A DNA stretch of 64,000 nucleotides from Bacteroidota bacterium (GTDB lineage: Bacteria; Bacteroidota; Bacteroidia; UBA8524), in assembly GCA_006226545.1 (NCBI GenBank), contig SBGR01000052.1:1-64000 (forward strand), given 5' to 3'. Shown piece after piece: positions 45,962-53,475 of this stretch. Under the pieces are notes generated by a model. It saw nothing but the letters and a program-made list of their open reading frames with translations. It made no database searches and was not told the origin of the DNA. The stretch's first letter is position 1; each line of letters begins with the position of its first letter. Made by a program: the position numbers and the translations under genes.

Positions 45962-47362
45962 ATGAGTTACGAATCTCCGATAAGAGAACCCCTGGTAACC
46001 GGAGGCCGGACGGCTTCAGACGTAACAGCTGAAATTTGTCGCCCTCTGGAAAACAAACCATCCAAATTGTGGTGGTTAGGTTTCACGCTTTCCATCGTCT
46101 GTTTGACCATCCTGGTTTATACCTTGGTCAGATCTTCATTTGAAGGACTCGGACTTTGGGGTATCAATAAAACTGTAGGTTGGGCTTGGGACATCACCAA
46201 CTTCGTATTCTGGGTAGGTATTGGTCACGCAGGAACTTTGATTTCTGCCATCCTCTTACTCTTCCGTCAGAAATGGAGAATGTCCATCAACCGTTCTGCT
46301 GAGGCGATGACCATCTTCGCGGTATTCTGTGCGGCCATCTTCCCACTGTTCCACATGGGACGTGTTTGGATCGGTCCGGTTTGGGCTTTGCCTTTGCCAA
46401 ACGCATTAGGATCCCTCTGGGTGAACTTTAACTCGCCGTTGTTGTGGGACGTATTTGCGATTTCAACTTACCTTTCTGTTTCCTTGTTGTTCTGGTACTT
46501 GGGTATGGTTCCTGATTTGGCTACCATCCGCGACCGTGCAGCAACACCAATCAGAAAATTTGTATACCGTTTCCTTTCCATGGGTTGGGATGGTTCCACC
46601 AGAACTTGGGCTCGCTACGAAGTAGTATCCTTGATCTTGGCCGGTATCTCTACACCACTGGTACTTTCGGTACACACGATCGTATCCATGGACTTCGCGA
46701 CTTCGGTTATTCCGGGATGGCACACCACAATCTTCCCGCCATACTTCGTTGCGGGTGCGATTTTCTCCGGATTCGGTATGGTATTGACGCTCCTTATCAT
46801 CGCTAGAAAAGTGATGGGCTATGAGAACTACATCACCATTGGTCACTTGGACGCTATGTGCCGTGTGATCTTGTTGACCGGTTCCATGGTAGGTTTGGCA
46901 TATATCACTGAGTTCTTCATCGCTTGGTATTCAGGTGTACAGTATGAGCGTTATGCGTTCTTGAACCGTATGGCCGGACCATACTGGTGGGCATACTGGA
47001 GTATGATGACTTGTAACGTAATCTCTCCTCAGTTGTTCTGGGTGAAGAAATGGAGAAGAAATCCAAACTTCATCTTCGTGATGTCAATCATCGTGAACAT
47101 CGGTATGTGGTTCGAGCGTTTTGTAATTATCGTAACCTCCCTACACAGAGATTACCTTCCATCAAGCTGGGTTATGTATTCACCAACCCTTATTGAGATT
47201 GGAATCTTCGTAGGAACCTTCGGATTGTTCTTCACTTGCTTCTTCTTATTTGCGAAGTTCTTGCCGGTGATTAACATGGCTGAGGTTAAGTCTATCCTTC
47301 CGGGTAAGGCCCATAGCCACGAAGCTGAAGAAGTTAAACAACCTGATTTGGTAACGCAATAA
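45962..47362 (+). CDS. actC: Alternative complex III membrane subunit ActC
   Basis: This 466-residue NrfD/PsrC-like membrane protein has about ten hydrophobic segments. They begin at [19 protein letters not shown] and include [20 protein letters not shown] and [19 protein letters not shown]. In ACIII this subunit forms the quinol-binding site and an H+-conducting path in the membrane. The gene is 12 nt after actB and 10 nt before actD. Confidence 0.95.
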   Translation: MSYESPIREPLVTGGRTASDVTAEICRPLENKPSKLWWLGFTLSIVCLTILVYTLVRSSFEGLGLWGINKTVGWAWDITNFVFWVGIGHAGTLISAILLLFRQKWRMSINRSAEAMTIFAVFCAAIFPLFHMGRVWIGPVWALPLPNALGSLWVNFNSPLLWDVFAISTYLSVSLLFWYLGMVPDLATIRDRAATPIRKFVYRFLSMGWDGSTRTWARYEVVSLILAGISTPLVLSVHTIVSMDFATSVIPGWHTTIFPPYFVAGAIFSGFGMVLTLLIIARKVMGYENYITIGHLDAMCRVILLTGSMVGLAYITEFFIAWYSGVQYERYAFLNRMAGPYWWAYWSMMTCNVISPQLFWVKKWRRNPNFIFVMSIIVNIGMWFERFVIIVTSLHRDYLPSSWVMYSPTLIEIGIFVGTFGLFFTCFFLFAKFLPVINMAEVKSILPGKAHSHEAEEVKQPDLVTQ

Positions 47363-47372
47363 TTCCACAGAA

Positions 47373-47909
47373 ATGGCTAATAAGAATAAAAAATACATCT
47401 ACGGCATTTACGATGACGCTGATGCCATTATGGACTCAGTGCATAAGCTCAGAGGCCAAGGAGTGGAAATCCACGATTGCTACACTCCGTTCCCGGTTCA
47501 CGGTCTTGATAAGGCCATGGGAATTAAACGATCTAACTTAACCATCGGAGCCTTCCTTTTTGGCGCATTGGGTTGCACTTTAGCAATCGTGTTCCAATTG
47601 TACGTGATGGCTGCAGATTGGCCAATGAATATTGGTGGTAAACCAAACGATGGATACTACCCATCTTTTATCCCGGTAACGTTTGAGTTAACCATTCTCT
47701 TTACGGCCTTTGGTATGGCGACTTTGTTTTTTATCCGTACCAAATTGATTCACGGTAAAGTTGAGCAGTTGGTAGACCCTCGTCAGACTGATGACCTCTT
47801 TGTTCTAGCGATAGAAGAGAAGAGCCATAATTTTGATAAAGAAATGGTGAACCGTACCATGATTGATGGCGGTGCACTTGAAATCAGAGAAAGGGAATTA
47901 GAAAAATGA
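47373..47909 (+). CDS. actD: Alternative complex III subunit ActD
   Basis: This 178-residue DUF3341-type protein starts with KYIYGIYDDADAIMDSVHKL, a cytoplasmic domain. Two membrane helices follow (about 55-78 and 105-128), with a loop ADWPMNIGGKPNDGYYPSFIP between them. That sequence is very characteristic of ActD. The role is structural. It ends by a 4-nt ATGA overlap with actE. Confidence 0.95.
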   Translation: MANKNKKYIYGIYDDADAIMDSVHKLRGQGVEIHDCYTPFPVHGLDKAMGIKRSNLTIGAFLFGALGCTLAIVFQLYVMAADWPMNIGGKPNDGYYPSFIPVTFELTILFTAFGMATLFFIRTKLIHGKVEQLVDPRQTDDLFVLAIEEKSHNFDKEMVNRTMIDGGALEIRERELEK

Positions 47910-48514
47910 AAAGCTTGAAGTTGATTTATGTCGCCGCTTTCAGCGCAACAGCTTTGTTTAGCGCTTGTGTTAGCGAAGGAGAAGATCCAGGTGTGGAATA
48001 CGCTCCAGACATGTATGTATCAAAAGGCTACGAGCCTTATTCCCAGGTAGCAGATCAAGAGCGTTCTATCACGTTCCAAGGTGAAACCTATCTGATTAAC
48101 AAAGACGGCAAAACCATGCGTGAGCCGGTTGAAGGTACCATTGCCCGTGGCAAACTGGACTTCATCTTCAACTATGCTCCGGGTGATGTTGACGAAAAAG
48201 AACGTGCCGGTCGCGAATTGAGTAACCCACTTCCTTTGACTCAAGCAAACTTGGAAGCTGGTCGTCGTCACTACAACATTAACTGTGCTCCTTGTCATGG
48301 CGACAAAGGTTTAGGTGATGGTTTAGTTGGCCAGAAATACCCTAAAGGTTTGGTACCTTCTTATACAACAGATCGTATCCACAACTTGAAAGACGGTTCA
48401 TTGTACTACGTAGTAACTCATGGCTGGAACATGATGGGAGCTTACGGTAAAATGATCAACCCAACCGAACGTTGGCAAGTAGTTCATTACATCAATTATT
48501 TAGAGCAAAATTAA
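47906..48514 (+). CDS. actE: Alternative complex III monohaem cytochrome subunit ActE
   Basis: This 202-residue lipoprotein has a lipobox FSAC (Cys21) and a single c-type haem site, CAPCHGDKGLGDG, at about 127-131. A Met ligand is likely in HGWNMMGAYG. It is anchored by lipid to the outer face of the cytoplasmic membrane. It hands electrons to soluble cytochrome c or directly to the terminal oxidase. Confidence 0.95.
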   Translation: MKSLKLIYVAAFSATALFSACVSEGEDPGVEYAPDMYVSKGYEPYSQVADQERSITFQGETYLINKDGKTMREPVEGTIARGKLDFIFNYAPGDVDEKERAGRELSNPLPLTQANLEAGRRHYNINCAPCHGDKGLGDGLVGQKYPKGLVPSYTTDRIHNLKDGSLYYVVTHGWNMMGAYGKMINPTERWQVVHYINYLEQN

Positions 48515-48524
48515 TTTCAGATAG

Positions 48525-49847
48525 ATGGGACATTCACATACCGTACATCTTACGGAAGAAAGATATAGCATGACCAGCAAGACCCGAAACATCTTATTCG
48601 GTGTTTTGGCACTCGGTCTTATTCTAACCATCATTGGTATTTTTCAAGCACAAGGTGCTGCTCACCACGAAGCTGCTGAACACAGCGCTTTGGTTTCAAC
48701 TGAAACAGGTGTAGTTAGTGCTGATGCAGCACACCACGGTCCAACTTGGGTTTCTCGTTTATGGGCTAACCTCTTGTTGAACGGATGGTATACCTTAATC
48801 ATCGCTATGGCGGGTACCTTCTTTATTGCGGTTAACTATGCTGCTAACGCAGGATGGGCAACAGGCTTGAAACGTATTAGCGAAGCCATGGGACATTATC
48901 TCCCGGTTGGTTTGGTTATCTTTTTATTGATTGTGTTTTTAGGTGGTGATAGCTTATACCACTGGAGAGCAGATGGCATCATGGATGAGAATTCTCCGAA
49001 TTTTGATTCCATCATCGCTAGCAAAGGCTGGTTCTTGAACTCAGCATTCTACTACGTAGTAGCTCCTTTGTTGGTAGTTGTATTCTACCTATTCCACAGA
49101 AACTTTACAAACATGTCTATCCGCGAAGACAAAGAAGGCGGCGTGGGTTTCTTTAAGAGATCAGTTGCTTTCTCTGGAGCGTTCTTGTTCTTGTTCGCGT
49201 TTGGATTCTCTATCCTCTCTTGGGAGTACATCATGTCTGTTGATCCACACTGGTTCTCTACCATCTATGCTATCTACAACTTTGCTATCAGCTTTGTATG
49301 TGGTATGACGGTGATGACCATGATTACCTTGTTCTTGAAATCGCAAGGTTACTTGAGCTTCATCAACGGTGAGCACATCCACGATTTGGGTAAATTTATG
49401 TTTGCCTTTACTATTTTCTGGACATACATCTGGTTGGCACAGTACCTCTTGATTTGGTACGCCGACATGCCGGAAGAAACCGTTTACTACTATATGCGTC
49501 TGGATGGAAACGAAGGTATTTACCAGTTCCAATTCTGGGCTAACCTGTTCTTGTGTTTCTTTATTCCGTTCTTGGCACTTATGACTCGTAACGCGAAAAG
49601 AAACCCAATGTGGTTATACTTGGTAGGTTCTATCATCCTTATCGGTCACTGGAACGATTTGTACTTGATGATCATGCCGGGAGTAATGCAAGAGCATGCG
49701 AGCATTGGTTTATTGGAAATCGGTATGCCAATCTTCTTTGGTGCCCTCTTCGTCTTCATCGTATTGAAGGCTTTTGAGAAAGCGCCTACCTTCCCATTGA
49801 AACACCCTTACCTCGAAGAGTCTGTACACCACGATGTAGGACCATAA
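48525..49847 (+). CDS. actF: Alternative complex III membrane subunit ActF
   Basis: This 440-residue polytopic protein has about ten hydrophobic segments and a His-rich loop AAHHEAAEHSALV after the first helix. FTIFWTYIWLAQYLLIWYADMPEE and GHWNDLYLMIMPGVMQ are typical of ActF. It is the second, ActC-related membrane subunit. The last gene of the operon, it starts 10 nt after actE and ends at an intrinsic terminator. Cytochrome oxidase genes, which often follow ActF in this phylum, are absent here. Confidence 0.95.
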   Translation: MGHSHTVHLTEERYSMTSKTRNILFGVLALGLILTIIGIFQAQGAAHHEAAEHSALVSTETGVVSADAAHHGPTWVSRLWANLLLNGWYTLIIAMAGTFFIAVNYAANAGWATGLKRISEAMGHYLPVGLVIFLLIVFLGGDSLYHWRADGIMDENSPNFDSIIASKGWFLNSAFYYVVAPLLVVVFYLFHRNFTNMSIREDKEGGVGFFKRSVAFSGAFLFLFAFGFSILSWEYIMSVDPHWFSTIYAIYNFAISFVCGMTVMTMITLFLKSQGYLSFINGEHIHDLGKFMFAFTIFWTYIWLAQYLLIWYADMPEETVYYYMRLDGNEGIYQFQFWANLFLCFFIPFLALMTRNAKRNPMWLYLVGSIILIGHWNDLYLMIMPGVMQEHASIGLLEIGMPIFFGALFVFIVLKAFEKAPTFPLKHPYLEESVHHDVGP

Positions 49848-49870
49848 TCGAGAGATATCAAACTTGTTAA

Positions 49871-49905
49871 GAACCCCGGGGCTTTTGCTTCGGGGTTTCT
49901 TTTTG
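49871..49905 (+). terminator. Terminator of the ACIII operon
   Basis: AACCCCG at 49872-49878 pairs with CGGGGTT at 49891-49897 and is followed by TCTTTTTG. It lies 25 nt after the actF stop. Confidence 0.85.
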
Positions 49906-50060
49906 AGCTTAAGGTTAATGTTGAGGTTGAGGCTAAGGTTAAGGTTGAGGTTAAGGAGTGAGAGTGAGAATTGAGGAATGGGATTCAGGAATGAGATTGA
50001 GGACTAAGGAATGAGTCCGAATTAGAGGCTTCGCTGAATCACACCGGCGTTGCGGGTTAG
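49906..50060. repeat. Low-complexity degenerate GGTTRAG/GAATGAG spacer
   Basis: Bases 49906 onward are almost free of C. They are built from imperfect 6-10 base units of the types GGTTAAG/GGTTGAG and GAATGAG/GGAATGAG. From about 50060 the DNA returns to ordinary composition, then becomes CA-rich near 50170-50220, before the convergent gene. No ORF is supported between 49848 and 50220. Confidence 0.7.
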
Positions 50061-50220
50061 GTTGTGAAATTAGGTTGAGAATCAGGTAGAAGAATGAGAT
50101 TCAGTGGGGCAGCTCGCGACCTGTCCGTACAAATGGAAACATAAGGTAGTTTCTCCTTTCAGTTCAGTGAACAATAAACATTCAACAAAATCAATTCAAC
50201 AGTCCCACAGTCTAACAATC

Positions 50221-51741
50221 CTACTTAACCCAATACCTCGGATTCAAGGGTGGACGTTCATCGTAGAGTCCTTCGAATTCCAATTCCACAAAGGCCATGG
50301 AGTCGGCTTCAGGCATATACCAAAAGCCACCAAGTGGTTCCAATTTCGACTTGGTCTTTGAAAAAGGGAAGGTGCTGTGCATCACCAATGGGAAAGTCTT
50401 ACGTTTTTGAAATACTGCTTCCACCACGTAGGCATAGGGAAGAAAGCGATCCACTTTATAATGGTAGCGGCTGATTACCTTTTCACCACTGTAGAACATC
50501 AGTTGCCAATGAAATTCAGGAAAGGGGCTTAACACATAATGAATGCCTTCCTTTTCTAATTGAGCCACGGCAGCCTCCATAGCCGGAATCTCATTTTTAC
50601 GGTCTCTATAGCGCCCTTCTCCTTTGATGAGGACAGATGCCCCCATAAAGAATAGAAAACTTACTATACCGAGGCTCCAATGCCTCCAGTTCATTTTAAT
50701 GGAGTAGTGATTGAGTTGGTAAGCAAACCAAATGAAAAGGAATCCACTAAACGGCAATACATAACGCGGGTGGTAATCGTTGGTGGAAAGAAAGATGAAT
50801 CCCCAAGAAGATAAACTAGCACCCAAGAGTAATAAACTTTGCCAGTCGATTTTTTTATGGTTTCGCCAGCGTAGATAGGCATTGGAAAGGGCTACCAAAA
50901 GGAGGGCAACAAAGAAGAGCGTAGACCAATAGGTAAGCGTATGGTAAGTATAACTCGATCCCAGAAAATAATTTCCGCCAAGGTGGTAAAGCAGTCTTTC
51001 CGGGAATAAAGAGATGTTTTGAGCGATATAGTCGAAACTGATGGGCCGTGGATTCCAAAAGTCAATTTCCTGCATGGAATAATAGTGAAGCACCCAATAG
51101 CTGGATGCAAAACCGCCAATCGCCATTAAAAGCTTCTTTAGCGAAACCTGTTTATACCAATTGCCGGCAAGCAGCACAATTACGGTCCCAGGTATCCAGA
51201 GGAGCTGGGAATAGTAGATGAAAGGTAGGAGTAGGCCTAAGGCGAGCCAAGAAGCCCAGCGTTCATGGTAGCGCTTCATCCAATACAAAAGCCAAGTACT
51301 CGCTAGTAAACTAGTTAAATAGCCGCCACGTGCTTTGATGCTCCAGAAATACCAAGCAGGTAAAGCGGTAAAGCTTAAACTCAAGAGAAAAGCCAAATGC
51401 GGATTGCCACAGTAGGATTTAACGAGTTGGTAGAAGCCAATCATGATTAAACACCACAACAGTAACATGCTGCTTTGAACGGCAAATTGTCCGTAGCCAA
51501 AAATGGAGTAGAATAAAGTGATAGCCGAGGTCTCAAGGTAAGTGAAGCCGTAACGTTGTCCCCAAAAGAACTTACTCACGTCTTTGCCTTCCCACTGGTG
51601 TTTAGCCATTAAACCCATCAAAGCTTCATCGCCATCCAATATTTGCGGATCAAGTAATTCAGGAAGGCGGATGAGGATACTTAAACAAACAATTAGGGCC
51701 CAATACAGGTAATCAATGTAAGGATTCGACTTCTTTTGCAT
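50221..51741 (-). CDS. GT-C family membrane glycosyltransferase
   Basis: This 506-residue integral membrane protein has about ten hydrophobic helices and a large periplasmic C-terminal domain. The first loop carries DGDEALMGLMAKHQW (Asp-x-Asp-Glu), the acidic loop typical of GT39/ArnT-like PMT enzymes. These transfer a sugar or similar group from a polyprenyl-phosphate donor. The acceptor is unknown; a lipid A, glycan or protein acceptor is all possible. It faces msrB head-to-head, and its C-terminus ends at a CA-rich spacer without a clear hairpin. Confidence 0.8.
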   Translation of the reverse strand: MQKKSNPYIDYLYWALIVCLSILIRLPELLDPQILDGDEALMGLMAKHQWEGKDVSKFFWGQRYGFTYLETSAITLFYSIFGYGQFAVQSSMLLLWCLIMIGFYQLVKSYCGNPHLAFLLSLSFTALPAWYFWSIKARGGYLTSLLASTWLLYWMKRYHERWASWLALGLLLPFIYYSQLLWIPGTVIVLLAGNWYKQVSLKKLLMAIGGFASSYWVLHYYSMQEIDFWNPRPISFDYIAQNISLFPERLLYHLGGNYFLGSSYTYHTLTYWSTLFFVALLLVALSNAYLRWRNHKKIDWQSLLLLGASLSSWGFIFLSTNDYHPRYVLPFSGFLFIWFAYQLNHYSIKMNWRHWSLGIVSFLFFMGASVLIKGEGRYRDRKNEIPAMEAAVAQLEKEGIHYVLSPFPEFHWQLMFYSGEKVISRYHYKVDRFLPYAYVVEAVFQKRKTFPLVMHSTFPFSKTKSKLEPLGGFWYMPEADSMAFVELEFEGLYDERPPLNPRYWVK

Positions 51742-51766
51742 CTAATGGGTGAAAGATAAGCGAATT

Positions 51767-51775
51767 TATATTTTG
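51767..51775 (+). promoter_or_regulatory. Near-consensus -7 element next to msrB start
   Basis: TATATTTTG carries a TA and a TTTG with one extra spacer base compared with TAnnTTTG. Only 3 nt separate it from the ATG at 51779, which would give a leaderless or nearly leaderless message if functional. Confidence 0.35.
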
Positions 51776-51778
51776 ACT

Positions 51779-52306
51779 ATGAGTAGACTCAGCATAATCA
51801 GTTTATTTGCCTTGGTAGTGCTGCAAGCATGCAGCACACAATCAAGCGAAAGCATCCGTTCAGTTCATACCCAAACAAATTCAGTTATGATACCTAAAGA
51901 CAGTTTACCTCAAAGCGATTCAGCTTGGCAAGAAGTATTGAGCGATGAAGAATTCAGAGTTCTGCGCTTAAAGGGAACAGAGCGACCGTATACCGGACAA
52001 TACGATCAGTTTTGGGACAGCGGTACCTACGTCTGCAAAGCATGCGGTTCAGCGTTGTTTACCTCCACTACCAAGTTTGACGCAGGATGTGGCTGGCCTA
52101 GCTTCTACAAATCGATCGATAAAAGTAAAGTGATTGAGAAACTGGATAAAAGCCACGGCATGATTCGCACGGAGGTTTTATGTGCCCATTGTGGCGGACA
52201 TCTAGGGCACGTATTCAACGATGGACCAGAACCAACAGGCATGCGTTATTGCATCAATTCGGTTTCTTTAGGCTTTGTGAAGCAGGATACTTCGGCCAAG
52301 CCGTAA
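51779..52306 (+). CDS. msrB: Lipoprotein methionine-(R)-sulfoxide reductase
   Basis: From ATG 51779 the protein has 175 residues. A lipobox LQAC (Cys18) places it at the inner or outer membrane, on the periplasmic side. The MsrB fold follows: EFRVLRLKGTERPYTGQYDQF, the zinc pairs CKACG and CAHCGGHLGH, and FDAGCGWPSF. The catalytic Cys is in RYCINS. The enzyme reduces R-methionine sulfoxide in exported proteins. No MsrA or electron-donor gene is adjacent. The alternative start at 51749 is less likely. Confidence 0.92.
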   Translation: MSRLSIISLFALVVLQACSTQSSESIRSVHTQTNSVMIPKDSLPQSDSAWQEVLSDEEFRVLRLKGTERPYTGQYDQFWDSGTYVCKACGSALFTSTTKFDAGCGWPSFYKSIDKSKVIEKLDKSHGMIRTEVLCAHCGGHLGHVFNDGPEPTGMRYCINSVSLGFVKQDTSAKP

Positions 52307-52358
52307 AAAAGAAGGGCAGGCCGCAGTGCTTCGCTAGGTCAGTTCCGAATTGAATGCT

Positions 52359-52366
52359 TATTTTTG
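52359..52366 (+). promoter_or_regulatory. Putative -7 box (TATTTTTG) 5 nt before a GT2 start
   Basis: An exact TAnnTTTG match. Only 5 nt lie between it and the ATG at 52372, so transcription would start at or next to the start codon. Confidence 0.55.
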
Positions 52367-52371
52367 CCGCC

Positions 52372-53121
52372 ATGATCAACGGGAAGAAGCTCGTGGTGGT
52401 ACTGCCCGCCTACAACGCAGAACATACACTTGAAATCACTTACAAAGAGATTCCATTCGATATTGTAGATGAGGTTGTCTTGGTAGACGATGCCAGTAAA
52501 GACAATACCATCGCTAAAGCCCGTGAAGTTGGTATTCAACACATTGTTGAACACAAAAAGAACAGAGGCTACGGTGGAAACCAGAAATCATGCTATACCA
52601 AGGCCCTTGAGCTCGGAGCTGATATCGTTATCATGCTGCATCCGGATTACCAATACACGCCGAAACTCATCCACGCTATGGCATCCATTATTGCCAACGA
52701 CGTTTATCCTGTGGTATACGGTTCACGTATCTTAGGTAAAGGCGCTTTGAAAGGAGGCATGCCGATGTACAAATACATCTTTAACCGCTGCCTTACCTTG
52801 AGTCAGAATATCCTTATCAATCAGAAATTAAGCGAATACCATACAGGCTATAGAGCTTTCTCTGCTGAGGTATTCAAGAAAATTGACATTGAAGCGAATA
52901 GCGACGATTTCGTTTTTGATAACCAAATGACAGCCCAGGTCTTTATGGCCGGATTTGATATTGCTGAAGTTACTTGCCCAACCAAGTATTTCGATGAGGC
53001 TAGTTCCATTAATTTCAGCCGCAGCGTTACCTACGGCTTGGGTGTTTTGCGCACTTCATTGGAATACCGTTTACAGAAAATGGGCTTGGCCAAATACGGG
53101 TATTTGAAGGTGAAAAAATGA
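52372..53121 (+). CDS. GT2 family glycosyltransferase
   Basis: This 249-residue GT-A fold enzyme contains VVVLPAYNAEHTLE (nucleotide binding), VLVDDASKDNT, MLHPDYQYTP (metal/donor site, as in DPM1-type GT2s) and the acceptor-side YHTGYRAFS. It has no membrane helices, unlike GtrB, so it probably works at the membrane surface on lipid-linked or nucleotide sugars. It stands alone, with its own predicted promoter and terminator. Start Met 52372 is favoured over 52354 because the promoter box would otherwise be inside the gene. Confidence 0.88.
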   Translation: MINGKKLVVVLPAYNAEHTLEITYKEIPFDIVDEVVLVDDASKDNTIAKAREVGIQHIVEHKKNRGYGGNQKSCYTKALELGADIVIMLHPDYQYTPKLIHAMASIIANDVYPVVYGSRILGKGALKGGMPMYKYIFNRCLTLSQNILINQKLSEYHTGYRAFSAEVFKKIDIEANSDDFVFDNQMTAQVFMAGFDIAEVTCPTKYFDEASSINFSRSVTYGLGVLRTSLEYRLQKMGLAKYGYLKVKK

Positions 53122-53173
53122 TTCAATTTGGGAATCTTTTCTAGATATGAATCCTGATTCTTAAGAAATCGCA

Positions 53174-53203
53174 AGCGAGTCTGAACTTAGATTCGCTTTT
53201 TTT
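53174..53203 (+). terminator. Terminator after the GT2 gene
   Basis: AGCGAGTCT at 53174-53182 pairs with AGATTCGCT at 53189-53197 (one G-U), followed by TTTTTT. It lies 53 nt after the stop codon. Confidence 0.8.
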
Positions 53204-53245
53204 ATGCAATTTATTCCGTGTAAAACACTGGTAATCAGTATGAAG

Positions 53246-53398
53246 TACTGTTGTCGCTTAGGGTTCGAAAAAAATGATATTTATCTGACTCAATTTCGAC
53301 AATGGCACGAACATTGAAAATTATAGTGTAGGGATTAGTAATTTTTGGTTCATAGGTTCATTCCCCACTCCGTTTTCCCTGGAGTGGGGTTTTTTTTT
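53246..53398 (+). ncRNA. Candidate small RNA ending in a strong hairpin
   Basis: Between two plus-strand terminators (53174-53203 and 53363-53398) lie about 160 nt with no ORF better than 25 codons. A weak -7-like TACTGTTG at about 53246 and the 9-bp terminator at the end would define a transcript of roughly 140 nt. The boundaries are guesses. No known RNA family was recognised. Confidence 0.25.
53363..53398 (+). terminator. Strong plus-strand terminator with no obvious gene
   Basis: CCCCACTCC at 53363-53371 pairs perfectly with GGAGTGGGG at 53381-53389 around a 9-nt loop, followed by nine T. The nearest plus-strand gene ends 240 nt upstream and already has its own terminator. Confidence 0.85.
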
Positions 53399-53420
53399 AT
53401 GCCTTCGAATTGGGGAGAAT

Positions 53421-53450
53421 AAAAAAAGTCCGCCCCAAAAGGAGCGGACT
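53421..53450 (-). terminator. Terminator of the metalloprotease gene
   Basis: On the minus strand AGTCCGCTCC pairs with GGGGCGGACT around TTTT and runs into TTTTTT. It lies 26 nt past the stop of the protease gene. Confidence 0.9.
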
Positions 53451-53475
53451 ATGTGTATCGTGATTTGTTTATTGC

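Noticed and set aside
53240-53317. 25-codon ORF (MKYCCRLGF...) in the 53.2 kb gap
   Set aside because: Too short, no ribosome-binding or homology support; the non-coding RNA explanation fits the terminator better.
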